In this document: in pieces, positions 1 through 8,864 of the stretch
Layout: each line of letters begins with the position of its first letter
Numbering within the stretch: the first letter of the stretch is position 1
Assembly (NCBI GenBank): GCA_003139615.1
Contig: PLJH01000018.1
Location: 1 to 38,272, forward strand
Origin: Alphaproteobacteria bacterium
GTDB taxonomy: Bacteria > Pseudomonadota > Alphaproteobacteria > Micropepsales > Micropepsaceae
Length of the DNA stretch: 38,272 nucleotides
Direction of reading: 5' to 3'
Made by a program: the position numbers and the translations under genes
Notes under the pieces: model-generated
Told to the model about the DNA's origin: nothing
Database searches by the model: none
Seen by the model: the letters and a program-made list of their open reading frames with translations, nothing else

Positions 1-1407
1 ACGCCGAACGAAATCGCGCTCAACATCCTGCTCGCGGGATTGACGATCGTGTTCGTGTTCGCGGTCGGCACGATCCCGAGCTTTGCGATGTACGCCAAGG
101 GGCATGTCACCGTGCTGGTGCTGGTGGCGTTGTTTGTGACGCTCATCCCCACCACCATCGGCGCGCTGCTGTCGGCCATCGGCATTGCCGGCATGGACCG
201 CCTGGTTCGCTTCAATGTGCTTGCGATGTCGGGCCGCGCGGTCGAAGCCGCCGGCGATGTGGACACGCTGCTGCTCGACAAGACGGGCACCATCACACTC
301 GGCAACCGCCAGGCGACGGAGTTCATCCCCGTCACCGACGTGACGGAGCGCGAACTTGCCGATGCCGCGCAACTCGCGTCGCTCTCGGACGAGACTCCCG
401 AAGGCCGCTCCATCGTCGTGCTCGCGAAGGAAAAATACGACATCCGCGGCCGCGACATGGCACCGATGCAGGCGAAGTTCATTCCGTTCTCAGCCCAAAC
501 GCGCATCAGCGGCGTCGATTCCGACGGCGTGTCGATCCGTAAGGGCGCGGTCGATGCCGTGCTCGCGCAGGCCTTGGCGACCACGCCCGCCATCACGCGC
601 GAGATCAATACGATCGCGGAAAAGATCGCCAAATCGGGCGGCACGCCGCTCGCCGTGTCGAAGGACGGCCGTCCGCTTGGCGTCATTCACCTCAAGGACA
701 TCGTGAAGGGCGGCATCCGCGAACGCTTCTCGGCGTTGCGCAACATGGGCATCCGCACCGTGATGATCACGGGCGACAATCCGCTGACGGCGGCAGCCAT
801 CGCTGCGGAATCCGGCGTGGACGATTTCCTCGCCCAGGCGACTCCCGAGACGAAGCTCAAGCTGATCCGCGACGAGCAAGCCAAGGGTAAGCTTGTGGCC
901 ATGTGCGGCGACGGCACCAACGATGCGCCGGCTCTCGCGCAGGCCGATGTGGGCGTCGCCATGAACACCGGCACCATGGCCGCGCGCGAAGCAGGCAACA
1001 TGGTGGACCTCGACAGCGACCCCACCAAGCTCATCGAGATCGTGGAGATCGGCAAGCAGCTGCTGATTACGCGCGGCGCTTTGACCACGTTCTCCATTGC
1101 AAACGATGTGGCGAAATATTTCGCTATCATCCCCGCGATGTTCGCGGCCTTCTATCCCGAGCTTCAGGCGCTCAATGTGATGGGGTTGCATTCGCCGCAG
1201 AGCGCGATTTTGTCGGCCATCATCTTCAACGCCCTGATCATCATCGCGCTGATCCCGCTCGCGTTGCGCGGTGTTGCCTATCGTGCCGTGGGCGCGGCAG
1301 CGCTCTTGCGCCGTAACCTCCTGATCTATGGCGTGGGCGGAATCATCGTGCCGTTCGTCGGCATCAAGCTGATCGATATGGCCGTCACGGCTATCGGGCT
1401 CGTATAG
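1..1407 (+). CDS. kdpB: Potassium-transporting P-type ATPase subunit B (KdpB), 5' truncated
   Basis: This is the catalytic subunit of the inner-membrane KdpFABC complex, which uses ATP to import K+ when potassium is scarce. The window opens inside the gene: the frame is open from base 1 ([11 protein letters not shown]...) and ends at TAG 1405-1407, leaving 468 residues. The phosphorylated Asp lies in DKTGT (visible residue 93; Asp307 in E. coli), so roughly 214 N-terminal residues, including the TGES actuator loop, are outside. Other P-type ATPase signatures are present: TPEGRS, MITGDN and GDGTNDAPA, followed by the C-terminal membrane helices ending in AIGLV. Similarity to E. coli KdpB runs along the whole fragment. 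It is followed by kdpC after 58 bases that hold a small tandem repeat. The identification is secure; the true start is not visible. Confidence 0.97.
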   Translation, partial: TPNEIALNILLAGLTIVFVFAVGTIPSFAMYAKGHVTVLVLVALFVTLIPTTIGALLSAIGIAGMDRLVRFNVLAMSGRAVEAAGDVDTLLLDKTGTITLGNRQATEFIPVTDVTERELADAAQLASLSDETPEGRSIVVLAKEKYDIRGRDMAPMQAKFIPFSAQTRISGVDSDGVSIRKGAVDAVLAQALATTPAITREINTIAEKIAKSGGTPLAVSKDGRPLGVIHLKDIVKGGIRERFSALRNMGIRTVMITGDNPLTAAAIAAESGVDDFLAQATPETKLKLIRDEQAKGKLVAMCGDGTNDAPALAQADVGVAMNTGTMAAREAGNMVDLDSDPTKLIEIVEIGKQLLITRGALTTFSIANDVAKYFAIIPAMFAAFYPELQALNVMGLHSPQSAILSAIIFNALIIIALIPLALRGVAYRAVGAAALLRRNLLIYGVGGIIVPFVGIKLIDMAVTAIGLV

Positions 1408-1425
1408 GCGCGGCTTTAACAGAGT

Positions 1426-1459
1426 CCGGCTTTTTGAAAGAGCCGGCTTTTCGAAAGAG
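1426..1459 (+). repeat. 17-bp tandem duplication carrying the kdpC ribosome-binding region
   Basis: Two adjacent 17-bp copies, CCGGCTTTTTGAAAGAG (1426-1442) and CCGGCTTTTCGAAAGAG (1443-1459), differ at one base. A more degenerate third copy may start at 1410 (GCGGCTTTAACAGAGT). The second copy runs into GAAG just before the kdpC ATG at 1466, so its AAAGAGGAAG supplies the Shine-Dalgarno sequence. Confidence 0.7.
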
Positions 1460-1465
1460 GAAGTC

Positions 1466-2071
1466 ATGTTGAAACAAATCCGGCCTGCCATCGCGATGAT
1501 CGTCCTCATGACGGCCCTCACCGGCATCCTTTATCCGCTGGGCATGACGGAACTTGCGCAGACTGTGTTCCCCCATCAAGCCAATGGCAGCATGGTCGAG
1601 GTCAACGGCAAGACGATCGGTTCGGAACTGATCGGGCAGAATTTCGCCTCGGCCAAATATTTCCATGGCCGCCCATCGGCGGCCGGCAACGGCTATGACG
1701 CCGGCAATTCGGGCGGCTCGAATTTCGGTCCGACGTCGAAAGCTCTCGTCACGCGTGTGAAAGGCGACGCCACGAAACTTCACGCCGAGAACCCCAATGC
1801 GCCGATCCCGGTCGATCTTGTCACAACGTCGGCCAGCGGCCTCGACCCCGACATCACGCCGGAAGCCGCCTATTTTCAGATTCCGCGCGTCGCCAAAGCG
1901 CGCGGGTTGAGCCCGAATGTGGTGAAGACGCTCGTCGATTCCCGGATCGAGCAGCGCCTGTTCGGGATCATCGGCGAGCCGCACGTCAATGTGCTGAAGC
2001 TCAACCTGGAGCTGGACAAGATTCCCTTGACCCAGGCCGCAAAAGCTGCGCGACCGGCCAAAAAAGCGTAA
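1466..2071 (+). CDS. kdpC: Potassium-transporting ATPase subunit C (KdpC)
   Basis: KdpC is the single-span subunit of KdpFABC that stabilises the complex and helps ATP binding by KdpB. The product is 201 residues, within the family's usual length. One hydrophobic N-terminal segment (residues about 5-27, [20 protein letters not shown]) is followed by a soluble periplasmic domain with family features: [30 protein letters not shown] and a C-terminal [10 protein letters not shown] stretch. The start at 1466 is preceded by AAAGAGGAAG at good spacing. It sits between kdpB and kdpD in the usual gene order, 33 bases before kdpD, and is presumably cotranscribed with them. Confidence 0.96.
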   Translation: MLKQIRPAIAMIVLMTALTGILYPLGMTELAQTVFPHQANGSMVEVNGKTIGSELIGQNFASAKYFHGRPSAAGNGYDAGNSGGSNFGPTSKALVTRVKGDATKLHAENPNAPIPVDLVTTSASGLDPDITPEAAYFQIPRVAKARGLSPNVVKTLVDSRIEQRLFGIIGEPHVNVLKLNLELDKIPLTQAAKAARPAKKA

Positions 2072-2104
2072 CATCCGGATCGTAGTCGGCAACACCTGGC
2101 TTGT

Positions 2105-4825
2105 ATGAGTGACGACAGATCCGACCGCGACGCGCGGCCGTCGCCGGAAGCGCTTCTGCGGCAGGCGCAGCAGGAGGGACGGGGACGGCTGAAGGTTTTT
2201 CTGGGCGCAGCCCCCGGCGTCGGCAAGACCTATGCGATGCTCGCGCAGGCGCGCCAGCGCCGGCTTGAAGGCGTGGATGTCGTCATGGGCGTGGTCGAGA
2301 CGCATGGCCGCATCGAGACGGAAATGCTCACCAAAGGGCTCGAAAGCATCCCCAAGAAGCGCCTCGCCTATAAGGGGCGCGTGCTCGCGGAGATGGATAT
2401 CGATGCTATTCTCCAGCGCAGGCCGAAGCTCGTACTGGTCGACGAGCTCGCCCATACCAACGCGCCCGGCAGCCGTCATCCCAAGCGCTATATGGATGTC
2501 GAGGAAATTCTCGGCGCTGGCATCGACGTCTACACGACGCTGAACGTCCAGCATCTCGAAAGCCTGAACGATGTCGTCGCCAAGATCACCCGGATCCGTG
2601 TGCGCGAGACGGTGTCGGATTCGATTCTCGATCGCGCCGACGAAGTCGAACTCGTCGACCTCACGCCGGAAGACCTGATCCAGCGTCTGGGCGAGGGGAA
2701 AGTTTATGTTCCCGCGCAGGCCGAGCGCGCGGTGCACAATTACTTCAAGCCCGGAAACCTGACCGCCCTGCGCGAACTCGCGCTGCGCCGCACCGCCCAG
2801 CGCGTTGACGAGCAGATGGTCAATTACATGCGGGCGCATGCGATCTCCGGCCCGTGGGAGGCGAGCGAACGCGTGCTCGTACTGGTCAGCGAACGGCCTG
2901 GCGCGATCGCGTTGGTGCGTTACGCGCGCAGGCTCGCGGATCGCCTGCGTGCCTCCTGGGCCGCGATCAATATCGAGACGGGACACACGCAGCGCCTGAG
3001 CGAGGCGGAGCGCGACCGGATCGCCGAGGCGTTGCGTGTAGCCGAGCGGTTGGGCGGTGTGGCCGTCTCTGTGCCCGCCGAAAATGTTGCCGCCGGCATT
3101 ATCGATTACGCCCACGCCAACAATTTCACCCATATCGTCGTGTCGACCTCGCGGCGTGCCCGGTGGTGGGAACTCATTCGCCCCTCCGCCGCGCATGAGA
3201 TCATCCGGCGCGCGGGCGATATCAGCGTCCATGTCGTGCCGGAGGATCGCTCGACAAAGGCGGCGACGGACGAAATGCCGGAGCGCGCGTCCACAGCCCC
3301 ACGACCGTCGAGCGATTGGCTGATGCCGAGCGCCTATGCCGGAAGCCTCGGCTTTGTCGCGGTGGCGTTGGCGGTCGGCCTTGTGTTGCAGCAATTCCTC
3401 GCCGTTTCGAGCATCGCGCTGGTGTTTTTGACGGCCGTTCTGGTGAGCGCGATCACCTATGGACGCTGGCCTGCCTTATTCACATGTTTGATCAGCGTGC
3501 TGGCCTATAATTTTTTCTTTCTGCCGCCGCTTTACACATTCACGATCGCCGATCCGGAAAATGTCGTCGCGCTGTTCTTCTTTGCATTGGTCGCAGTCAT
3601 CGCCAGCAATCTGACGGCGCGCGTGCGCGCGCAGGCCGTTACGGCGGAGGAACGCGCGAAAGTGACGGAAGATCTCTATCTGTTCAGTCGCAAGCTTACG
3701 GGCGTCGTCACACTCGACGATCTCCTGTGGGCGACGGCGCACCAGATCGCGTTGATGCTCAAATTGCGGGTCGTGCTGCTTTTACCCGAGGGTGACGGTA
3801 TCGCGGTTCGCGCCGGCTATCCGCCGGAGGATTCGCTGGACGACGCCGACCTTGCGGCCGCGAGGTGGTCGTGGGAGCACGCGCTGCCGGCCGGCCGTGG
3901 GGCGGACACGTTGCCGGGCGCCAAGCGACTTTTCCTGCCCATCCGCACGGGCCGGGGTACGGTCGGAATCATCGGCCTCGACAGCGACAGGCCGGGTCCG
4001 CTTCTGTCGCCGGACCAGCGGCGCCTGCTCGACGCACTGGCCGATCAGGCTGCCTTGGCAATCGAACGCGTGAATCTCGCGCAAGATATCGACCGCGCAA
4101 AGCTCACGACGGAAACCGAACGCCTGCGCACAGCGCTTCTCACCTCGATCTCGCACGACCTGCGCACGCCGCTCGCCTCGATCCTCGGCTCGGCGACGAG
4201 CCTTCGCACCTATCGCAAGAGTCTCGACGACGATGCGCAGGACGAATTGATCCAGACCATCCAGTCCGAGTCCGAACGGCTCAATCGCTTCATCGCCAAT
4301 CTACTGGACATGACGCGGCTCGAATCGGGCGCGATCATGCCGAAAACCGAAGTGACGGATCTTCCGGATGTGATCGGCAGCTCGCTGCAGCGCGCCGCGA
4401 AAGTTCTGGGTGCGCATGTCGTGAAGATCGAACTGGCGCCGGGTTTGCCGATGCTGAAGCTCGACGCGGTGTTGCTGGAGCAGGTGCTGTTCAACCTTCT
4501 CGACAATGCCGCGAAATATGCTCCCGCCGGTTCGGAAGTGCTGGTGCGGGCGCTGCGCGACAATGGTTACGTGCAGCTCGAGGTTCTCGACGAAGGCGCC
4601 GGCATTCCGCCCGAGGATTTCGAGCGCATCTTCGACAAATTCTATCGCGTGCAGGCTGCAGACCGGAAACGCGCGGGCACGGGTCTCGGCCTCGCCATCT
4701 GCCGCGGCTTCATCGAGGCGATGGGCGGCACGATTGTCGCGCGCAATCGCACTGATCGCTCGGGGGCTGTATTTTCCATCGTCTTGCCCGCCTATACCAG
4801 CGAACCGCGCGAGGTCGCCGCATGA
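2105..4825 (+). CDS. kdpD: Osmosensitive K+ channel sensor histidine kinase KdpD
   Basis: This is the membrane sensor kinase that detects low K+ or salt stress and phosphorylates KdpE to switch on the kdp operon. The product is 906 residues, full length for the family. Domain order: an N-terminal KdpD domain with Walker A GAAPGVGKT (residues 34-42), a universal-stress-like domain (about 255-375), four closely spaced membrane segments (about 405-505), a GAF-like region, then the kinase core. The phospho-acceptor is His684 in SISHDLRTPL, and the ATPase domain has the N box NLLDNAAKYAP (about 798) and G box GTGLGLAI (about 858). The stop overlaps the kdpE start (ATGA at 4822-4825), indicating translational coupling. 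Confidence 0.97.
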   Translation: MSDDRSDRDARPSPEALLRQAQQEGRGRLKVFLGAAPGVGKTYAMLAQARQRRLEGVDVVMGVVETHGRIETEMLTKGLESIPKKRLAYKGRVLAEMDIDAILQRRPKLVLVDELAHTNAPGSRHPKRYMDVEEILGAGIDVYTTLNVQHLESLNDVVAKITRIRVRETVSDSILDRADEVELVDLTPEDLIQRLGEGKVYVPAQAERAVHNYFKPGNLTALRELALRRTAQRVDEQMVNYMRAHAISGPWEASERVLVLVSERPGAIALVRYARRLADRLRASWAAINIETGHTQRLSEAERDRIAEALRVAERLGGVAVSVPAENVAAGIIDYAHANNFTHIVVSTSRRARWWELIRPSAAHEIIRRAGDISVHVVPEDRSTKAATDEMPERASTAPRPSSDWLMPSAYAGSLGFVAVALAVGLVLQQFLAVSSIALVFLTAVLVSAITYGRWPALFTCLISVLAYNFFFLPPLYTFTIADPENVVALFFFALVAVIASNLTARVRAQAVTAEERAKVTEDLYLFSRKLTGVVTLDDLLWATAHQIALMLKLRVVLLLPEGDGIAVRAGYPPEDSLDDADLAAARWSWEHALPAGRGADTLPGAKRLFLPIRTGRGTVGIIGLDSDRPGPLLSPDQRRLLDALADQAALAIERVNLAQDIDRAKLTTETERLRTALLTSISHDLRTPLASILGSATSLRTYRKSLDDDAQDELIQTIQSESERLNRFIANLLDMTRLESGAIMPKTEVTDLPDVIGSSLQRAAKVLGAHVVKIELAPGLPMLKLDAVLLEQVLFNLLDNAAKYAPAGSEVLVRALRDNGYVQLEVLDEGAGIPPEDFERIFDKFYRVQAADRKRAGTGLGLAICRGFIEAMGGTIVARNRTDRSGAVFSIVLPAYTSEPREVAA

Positions 4826-5520
4826 GTACGCCGTCCGCACCGTTGCGCATTCTGGTCGTTGACGACGAACCTGCCATCCGCCGCTTTTTGAGAACGAGCC
4901 TCACCGCGCAGGGCTACCAGATCTTCGAAGCGGAGACGGCGAAGGCGGCCCTCGAAGCCATGCGGCGCAATGCGCCCGATGTGCTGGTGCTCGATCTTGG
5001 GCTGCCGGATCGCGACGGTTTCGAAGTGATCCAGGAATTGCGCGGCGCCGGATCGGCGTTGCCCATCATCGTGTTGTCGAGCCGGTCCGACGAAGTGGGC
5101 AAGGTGCGCGCGCTCGATCTTGGCGCGGACGACTACGTCACCAAGCCGTTCGGCGTCGACGAATTGTTGGCGCGTGTGCGCGCGGCTTTGCGCCATCGCC
5201 TGCAACAGCAGGGCGAGCATCCGATATTCCGGGTGCGCGACCTGGCCGTCGATCTCGTGCGTCGGATCGTGACGGTGAAAGACGCGGAAGTGAAATTGAC
5301 GCCGCGGGAATACGATCTGTTGCGGCTGCTGGTGGCCCATGCCGGCAAGGTGCTCACCCACAAATTCATTCTGCGCGAGGTGTGGGGAACCGAGACTGAC
5401 GTTCAGTATCTGCGCATCTATATCCGGACATTGCGTCAGAAGATCGAGGCCAATCCGGATCAGCCGGGATTGATCCAGACGGAGCAGGGTGTGGGTTACC
5501 GCCTGCGCGCGCCCGATTGA
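4822..5520 (+). CDS. kdpE: KDP operon response regulator KdpE (OmpR/PhoB family)
   Basis: This cytoplasmic DNA-binding response regulator is paired with KdpD and activates kdpFABC transcription. The product is 232 residues. The receiver domain has the acidic pair Asp14/Asp15, the phosphorylated Asp58 in LVLDLGLPDRDG, Ser86 in VLSSRS and Lys108 in DDYVTKPF. The C-terminal winged helix is recognisable from LTPREYDLLRLL and the recognition region VQYLRIYIRTLRQKIE, ending in GVGYRLRAPD. Its ATG overlaps the kdpD stop by four bases. It appears to be the last gene of the kdp operon: 138 bases without an ORF or obvious terminator separate it from the next start. Confidence 0.97.
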   Translation: MSTPSAPLRILVVDDEPAIRRFLRTSLTAQGYQIFEAETAKAALEAMRRNAPDVLVLDLGLPDRDGFEVIQELRGAGSALPIIVLSSRSDEVGKVRALDLGADDYVTKPFGVDELLARVRAALRHRLQQQGEHPIFRVRDLAVDLVRRIVTVKDAEVKLTPREYDLLRLLVAHAGKVLTHKFILREVWGTETDVQYLRIYIRTLRQKIEANPDQPGLIQTEQGVGYRLRAPD

Positions 5521-5658
5521 TCTTTACCTGATCTGCCATCGAGCCTGTCCCAGCGTCCGGAAATCGCCTTCCGAGCGCCAGTTGCCGCCATTCTTCCGAT
5601 GCGCAGCCGTCCGCAGTCGGTCTATGCTGCGCGCAGCACGCCAACCGGGAGACTGACT

Positions 5659-6534
5659 ATGGAATACGCGAAGCAGATGGCCGATTCCATCAAATACCTG
5701 TCGCGCAACATCAGGCCGGTGTCGACCACCAGCAGCACGCTCGTCAGTTCCTCGAAATATCTGAACCATCCGATTGTGCGCGATGTGGTTGCGACCTGGA
5801 TGCTGCGCCGCAACGGCCGCGACTGGCCCGTCGAAGCCGATCACGCAATGGGATTGTTTCCGGCCATCGTCTCGCTGCAGGACGACGATTACATCGAATC
5901 GCTGTTCGTGGCCGAGCGGAAGAAGAACCCGCGCTTCGATGCGTGGATGGAAGAGCGTTTTATCTCGCCGCTCAAGGCAGAGGACTTCAAGAAATTCCCA
6001 GCCGGAAGCTGCGGCGCGATCATGAACCGCCAGATCGTCGAGTTCGGCTTCGAGATCCAGCTCGGGCTCGCGCCGGAACTGCTGACGCATTCCAACAACT
6101 ACACCTATTACAAATCCCGCACGCCGCAGCTGCACGATTACGAGCATATCGTGACGGGCGGCGGCTTCGATTCCATCGGCGAAATCATTCCCTATTTCGC
6201 GCGCCAGGCGAATCTCGCGAAATATCTGAGCCCCGAACTGGCGGCGGAGCTCAATGTGCACGGCGTGTTCGGCGCGCTCCGGCTCGTGAGCCGCGCGGGC
6301 TTGCACTATCATGAAACGTGGCCGCTCGTTCTCGATTGCGTCGCCCGCGGCATCCGCGTCGGCCAGCAATCCGAACCGTATTTCATGGCCAAGTTCGACG
6401 ACGTGCTGCATCTGGCGCCCGAAGAAGCACGCAAGGCGATCGGCATTCGCGGCGCCGAAGACGTCGATTCCGCAGCCGCCACGCGCATCTTCCGCGAGGA
6501 AGTGGAACCGGCGGAGTCGTTGGCGGCGGAGTAG
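5659..6534 (+). CDS. COQ4-family protein (ubiquinone biosynthesis-like)
   Basis: The product is 291 residues and fits the COQ4 family, which acts in ubiquinone biosynthesis; eukaryotic Coq4 supports assembly of the biosynthetic complex and has been linked to C1 decarboxylation of the ring. The key signature is exact: His159-Asp160-x-x-His163 followed after 11 residues by Glu175 (HDYEHIVTGGG...GE), the HDxxH(x)11E metal-binding motif. I chose ATG 5659 because GGGAGA sits just upstream (5648-5653); the frame is open back to 5599 but with no ribosome-binding site. There is no signal peptide. No other ubiquinone genes are nearby, so the role in this organism rests on the motif alone. A hairpin at 6566-6594 lies just after the stop. 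Confidence 0.75.
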   Translation: MEYAKQMADSIKYLSRNIRPVSTTSSTLVSSSKYLNHPIVRDVVATWMLRRNGRDWPVEADHAMGLFPAIVSLQDDDYIESLFVAERKKNPRFDAWMEERFISPLKAEDFKKFPAGSCGAIMNRQIVEFGFEIQLGLAPELLTHSNNYTYYKSRTPQLHDYEHIVTGGGFDSIGEIIPYFARQANLAKYLSPELAAELNVHGVFGALRLVSRAGLHYHETWPLVLDCVARGIRVGQQSEPYFMAKFDDVLHLAPEEARKAIGIRGAEDVDSAAATRIFREEVEPAESLAAE

Positions 6535-6565
6535 TTTCGACAGCCTCCAATCCTGCACGGAACTT

Positions 6566-6594
6566 TTCCCTCTCTCCCTTCGGGAAAGAGGGAA
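6566..6594. terminator. Hairpin between converging genes, possible bidirectional terminator or REP unit
   Basis: TTCCCTCTCTCCC, loop TTCG, then GGAAAGAGGGAA forms a stem of 12-13 pairs with one mismatch in the 62-base gap between two converging genes. It resembles in composition the larger GC-rich inverted repeats at 23620 and 28190, so it could equally be a single REP unit. There is no long T run on either side. Confidence 0.5.
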
Positions 6595-6596
6595 TA

Positions 6597-8441
6597 TTAC
6601 CCGACAACGCCCTCATAAGGCCGCGCATCCAGCGGCTTTGCTTCGCGTGCGAGCGTCGCTGCGAGCCTGGCAGAGACAGGCACGGGAAACTCCAGCAGTT
6701 GCTGGCCCATGCCCTTCGCCACGAAATCGATGCGCGCGGACGCCGTCGAGCCGCCGTCCAGCGATTCATGGACAATGAAATTCAGCGCATGAATGCCGGG
6801 AACATCGAAGCGATCGACGCGCCGGCGCGATGGGTCTTTGAACACATGCCTGTACCAGAGCCCGACGGCCTCGGTCGTCAGGGCCGCAGAGATATAGAGC
6901 AGATATTCGGGTTTGCGCGCGATCACCGCGACATTGAACAGATCGCCCTTGTCGCCGCTGCGGACCCACGCCAGGTGGACGAGCGGAACCGTCGCGGTCG
7001 ATTCAATATCTTTCGGCAACGCGGGCGCAACGGGACGCCTCACAAGGCCGGCGTGAAAGCCGCCTTTGGTCGGCATGGGAACGGGCTCCGTCTTGCCGTC
7101 GAAGGTGAGTGTTGCTTCGGCTTCGGTTTTCGGCAGCAGCGACATGAACAGGCGCGAGACCTGATTGCTTTGCACGAAGCCGACCGTTGAGCCGGCCGAC
7201 ATCGACATCACCGAACAGGGGCTTTCGCGCGCGAACAGATCGACGGCGCGTTTGTCCGTGTGTTCGACGGCAATCCGCAGCATCACTTCGCGGGCGCCGC
7301 GCTGGCGGGCATGGGCGCCGAAATTCGCCTCGCTGCCCAGCACCTCGACCAGCGTCTTGGTGAACGGCCCGAGATTTTGTTCGCGCAGCATGCGGTCAAG
7401 CCGCAGCAATATCTCGGCAGCCTGCCGCTCGGCCTTGGCGACCGCTTCCGTGCTGATGATCGGCAGGTAGGCGACCGCACGCCAGCCGTCGTCATAGGAC
7501 GTGCAGAGCTTGTAGGTTGCGGTGGGGGGGTAGCCGCGCGCACCCGACACACGAACGCGGTTGGGCCCGACTTCGCGCAATTCGATACTGCTGAAATCGC
7601 AGGCGACGTCGGGCACCATATAGGATTGCGGATCGCTGATCTCATACATCAGCTGTTCGGCCACGGTGCCCACCGAAACAAGCCCGCCGGTGTCTTCGCT
7701 CTTGGTCATCACCACGGTTCCGTCGGCGTGGCATTCGCCGATGGGAAAGCCGATATCGGCCCAACCGGGCACATCGCGCCAATCCGTGAAGGTGCCGCCC
7801 GTCACCTGCGCGCCGCATTCCAGAAGATGTCCGGCCGCGGTGCCGGCTGCGAGCAGATCGTAATCGTCATGCTTCCAGCCGAATTCGTGGATCAGCGGTC
7901 CCAGCACGATTGCGCTGTCGACCACGCGGCCCGTGACGACGATATCCGCGCCGCGCGCGAGCGCTTCGGCAATCGGAAACGCGCCGAAATAGGCGTTGCA
8001 GCTGACGATTTTCGCATCCGGGAACGGCGCACCCGAAAACATCTCGCGCATGTTTCCCTTACGGAATTTCTCGACCTGCCCCCGCAGATCGTCGCCTTCG
8101 ACGGCCGCCACCTTGACCTGCAATCCGCGCCCGGCGGCATAGCGCTCGATGGCCGCGGCCAGAACGCGCGGCCGCATGCCGCCGGCATTCGACACCACCT
8201 TGATTTTCTGCGCGACGATTTCGTGCAGGTAGGGACCGATATGGACGTTGAGAAAGTCGGGCGGATATCCCGCATCGGGCTGCGCTTCCGCGAGCTTGGC
8301 GAAAAAGCCCATGACGGGCTCGGACAGATAATCCAGCACGATATAGTCGAGCCGGCCGCCGCGCAGGAGCTGCGGCACGGCCAGGGTGCTGTCGCCATAC
8401 GCGCCGCAAGCGCCGCCGATTCTCACGATTTTCTCCGCCAA
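6597..8441 (-). CDS. AtuA-like acyclic terpene utilisation family protein (DUF1446)
   Basis: The product is 614 residues and belongs to the AtuA/DUF1446 family, named after the Pseudomonas citronellol/geraniol (atu) cluster. The precise reaction of the family is not settled. The N-terminal two-thirds starts IVRIGGACGAYGDS and continues with DYIVLDYLSEP, VVSNAGGMRP and DIVVTGRVVDSA. The C-terminal domain, about residue 510 onward, carries the conserved VRSGDKGDLFNVAVIARK segment of the AtuA-like ferredoxin-fold domain. The start is TTG at 8441 with AGGGAG six bases upstream; longer readings have no ribosome-binding site. It diverges from the TonB receptor gene across a 423-base regulatory region. 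A role in catabolism of branched or cyclic acyl compounds is inferred from family and context. Confidence 0.85.
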   Translation of the reverse strand: MAEKIVRIGGACGAYGDSTLAVPQLLRGGRLDYIVLDYLSEPVMGFFAKLAEAQPDAGYPPDFLNVHIGPYLHEIVAQKIKVVSNAGGMRPRVLAAAIERYAAGRGLQVKVAAVEGDDLRGQVEKFRKGNMREMFSGAPFPDAKIVSCNAYFGAFPIAEALARGADIVVTGRVVDSAIVLGPLIHEFGWKHDDYDLLAAGTAAGHLLECGAQVTGGTFTDWRDVPGWADIGFPIGECHADGTVVMTKSEDTGGLVSVGTVAEQLMYEISDPQSYMVPDVACDFSSIELREVGPNRVRVSGARGYPPTATYKLCTSYDDGWRAVAYLPIISTEAVAKAERQAAEILLRLDRMLREQNLGPFTKTLVEVLGSEANFGAHARQRGAREVMLRIAVEHTDKRAVDLFARESPCSVMSMSAGSTVGFVQSNQVSRLFMSLLPKTEAEATLTFDGKTEPVPMPTKGGFHAGLVRRPVAPALPKDIESTATVPLVHLAWVRSGDKGDLFNVAVIARKPEYLLYISAALTTEAVGLWYRHVFKDPSRRRVDRFDVPGIHALNFIVHESLDGGSTASARIDFVAKGMGQQLLEFPVPVSARLAATLAREAKPLDARPYEGVVG

Positions 8442-8662
8442 TGTAATCTCCCTGATATCGCGCCGCGCCACATTTATGCGTGCGCACGCGCGCGGCAAGC
8501 AATTCGGCGTGTGATTCGAAAATTCGCGCGGACGTTTCGCACGCCCGGCCAACAAACGATGCCGCAATGTAATTGCTTCAATGGCGGGAGCCGAGATCGA
8601 CGGGAGCGTTTAGGTGTTACTCCGGACGATTACGTCTATTTTCCACGACACAGCTCTGGACA

Positions 8663-8676
8663 TTGATCAAAGTCAA
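8663..8676. promoter_or_regulatory. FNR/FixK-like box
   Basis: TTGATCAAAGTCAA fits the alphaproteobacterial FnrL/FixK pattern TTGAY-N4-RTCAA. It lies in the 423-base divergent region between the AtuA-like gene and the TonB receptor, about 85 bases upstream of the predicted receptor -35 box. A single 14-bp match could arise by chance. Confidence 0.35.
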
Positions 8677-8707
8677 CTTCTGATTGTGCGGCGATTACCG
8701 ATGCTTA

Positions 8708-8734
8708 ACGCGCGAACCGAATTTGTTCGCGCGT
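8708..8734. repeat. Perfect 10-bp inverted repeat upstream of the TonB receptor promoter
   Basis: ACGCGCGAAC (8708-8717) and GTTCGCGCGT (8725-8734) are separated by 7 bases. The repeat ends 16 bases before the predicted -35 box at 8751. It has no T run, so an upstream operator is as likely as a transcription-ending hairpin. Confidence 0.5.
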
Positions 8735-8750
8735 GACGGCATTTGAGCCG

Positions 8751-8779
8751 TTGCCATATTTTATAACGGCTGTTATATT
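8751..8779 (+). promoter_or_regulatory. Promoter with overlapping TetR-type operator for the TonB receptor
   Basis: A -35 box TTGCCA (8751-8756) and -10 box TATATT (8774-8779) are separated by 17 bases. The perfect palindrome TATAACGGCTGTTATA (8762-8777) fills most of the spacer and enters the -10 box, where a repressor would block RNA polymerase. The same 6-4-6 palindrome recurs at two other promoters in the window (21894 and 23581). Confidence 0.7.
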
Positions 8780-8864
8780 TATCCTGAGGATGGAGGGGGT
8801 GGCGTTTGTTTGCGCTGCAGCATCGCTGCCTCCAAAACATAATAATCGTGCGAAGGGGACGGAA

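Larger units (their letters stand above)
8442..8864. other. Divergent intergenic region, 423 bases
   Basis: There is no convincing ORF here. The right part holds an FNR-like box, a 10-bp inverted repeat and the TonB receptor promoter with its TetR-type palindrome (listed separately). The left 200 bases, which should contain the promoter of the AtuA-like gene, show no clear -35/-10 pair. Confidence 0.6.

Noticed and set aside
1391..3394. Long open frame of 667 codons on the minus strand
   Set aside because: It lies antisense to kdpC and kdpD, which are unmistakable. The translation is Arg/His/Asp-rich without any domain, typical of a GC-rich shadow frame.
7260..8666. 468-codon plus-strand frame
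   Set aside because: It is antisense to the AtuA-like gene, has no recognisable domain or ribosome-binding site, and its composition is that of a shadow.
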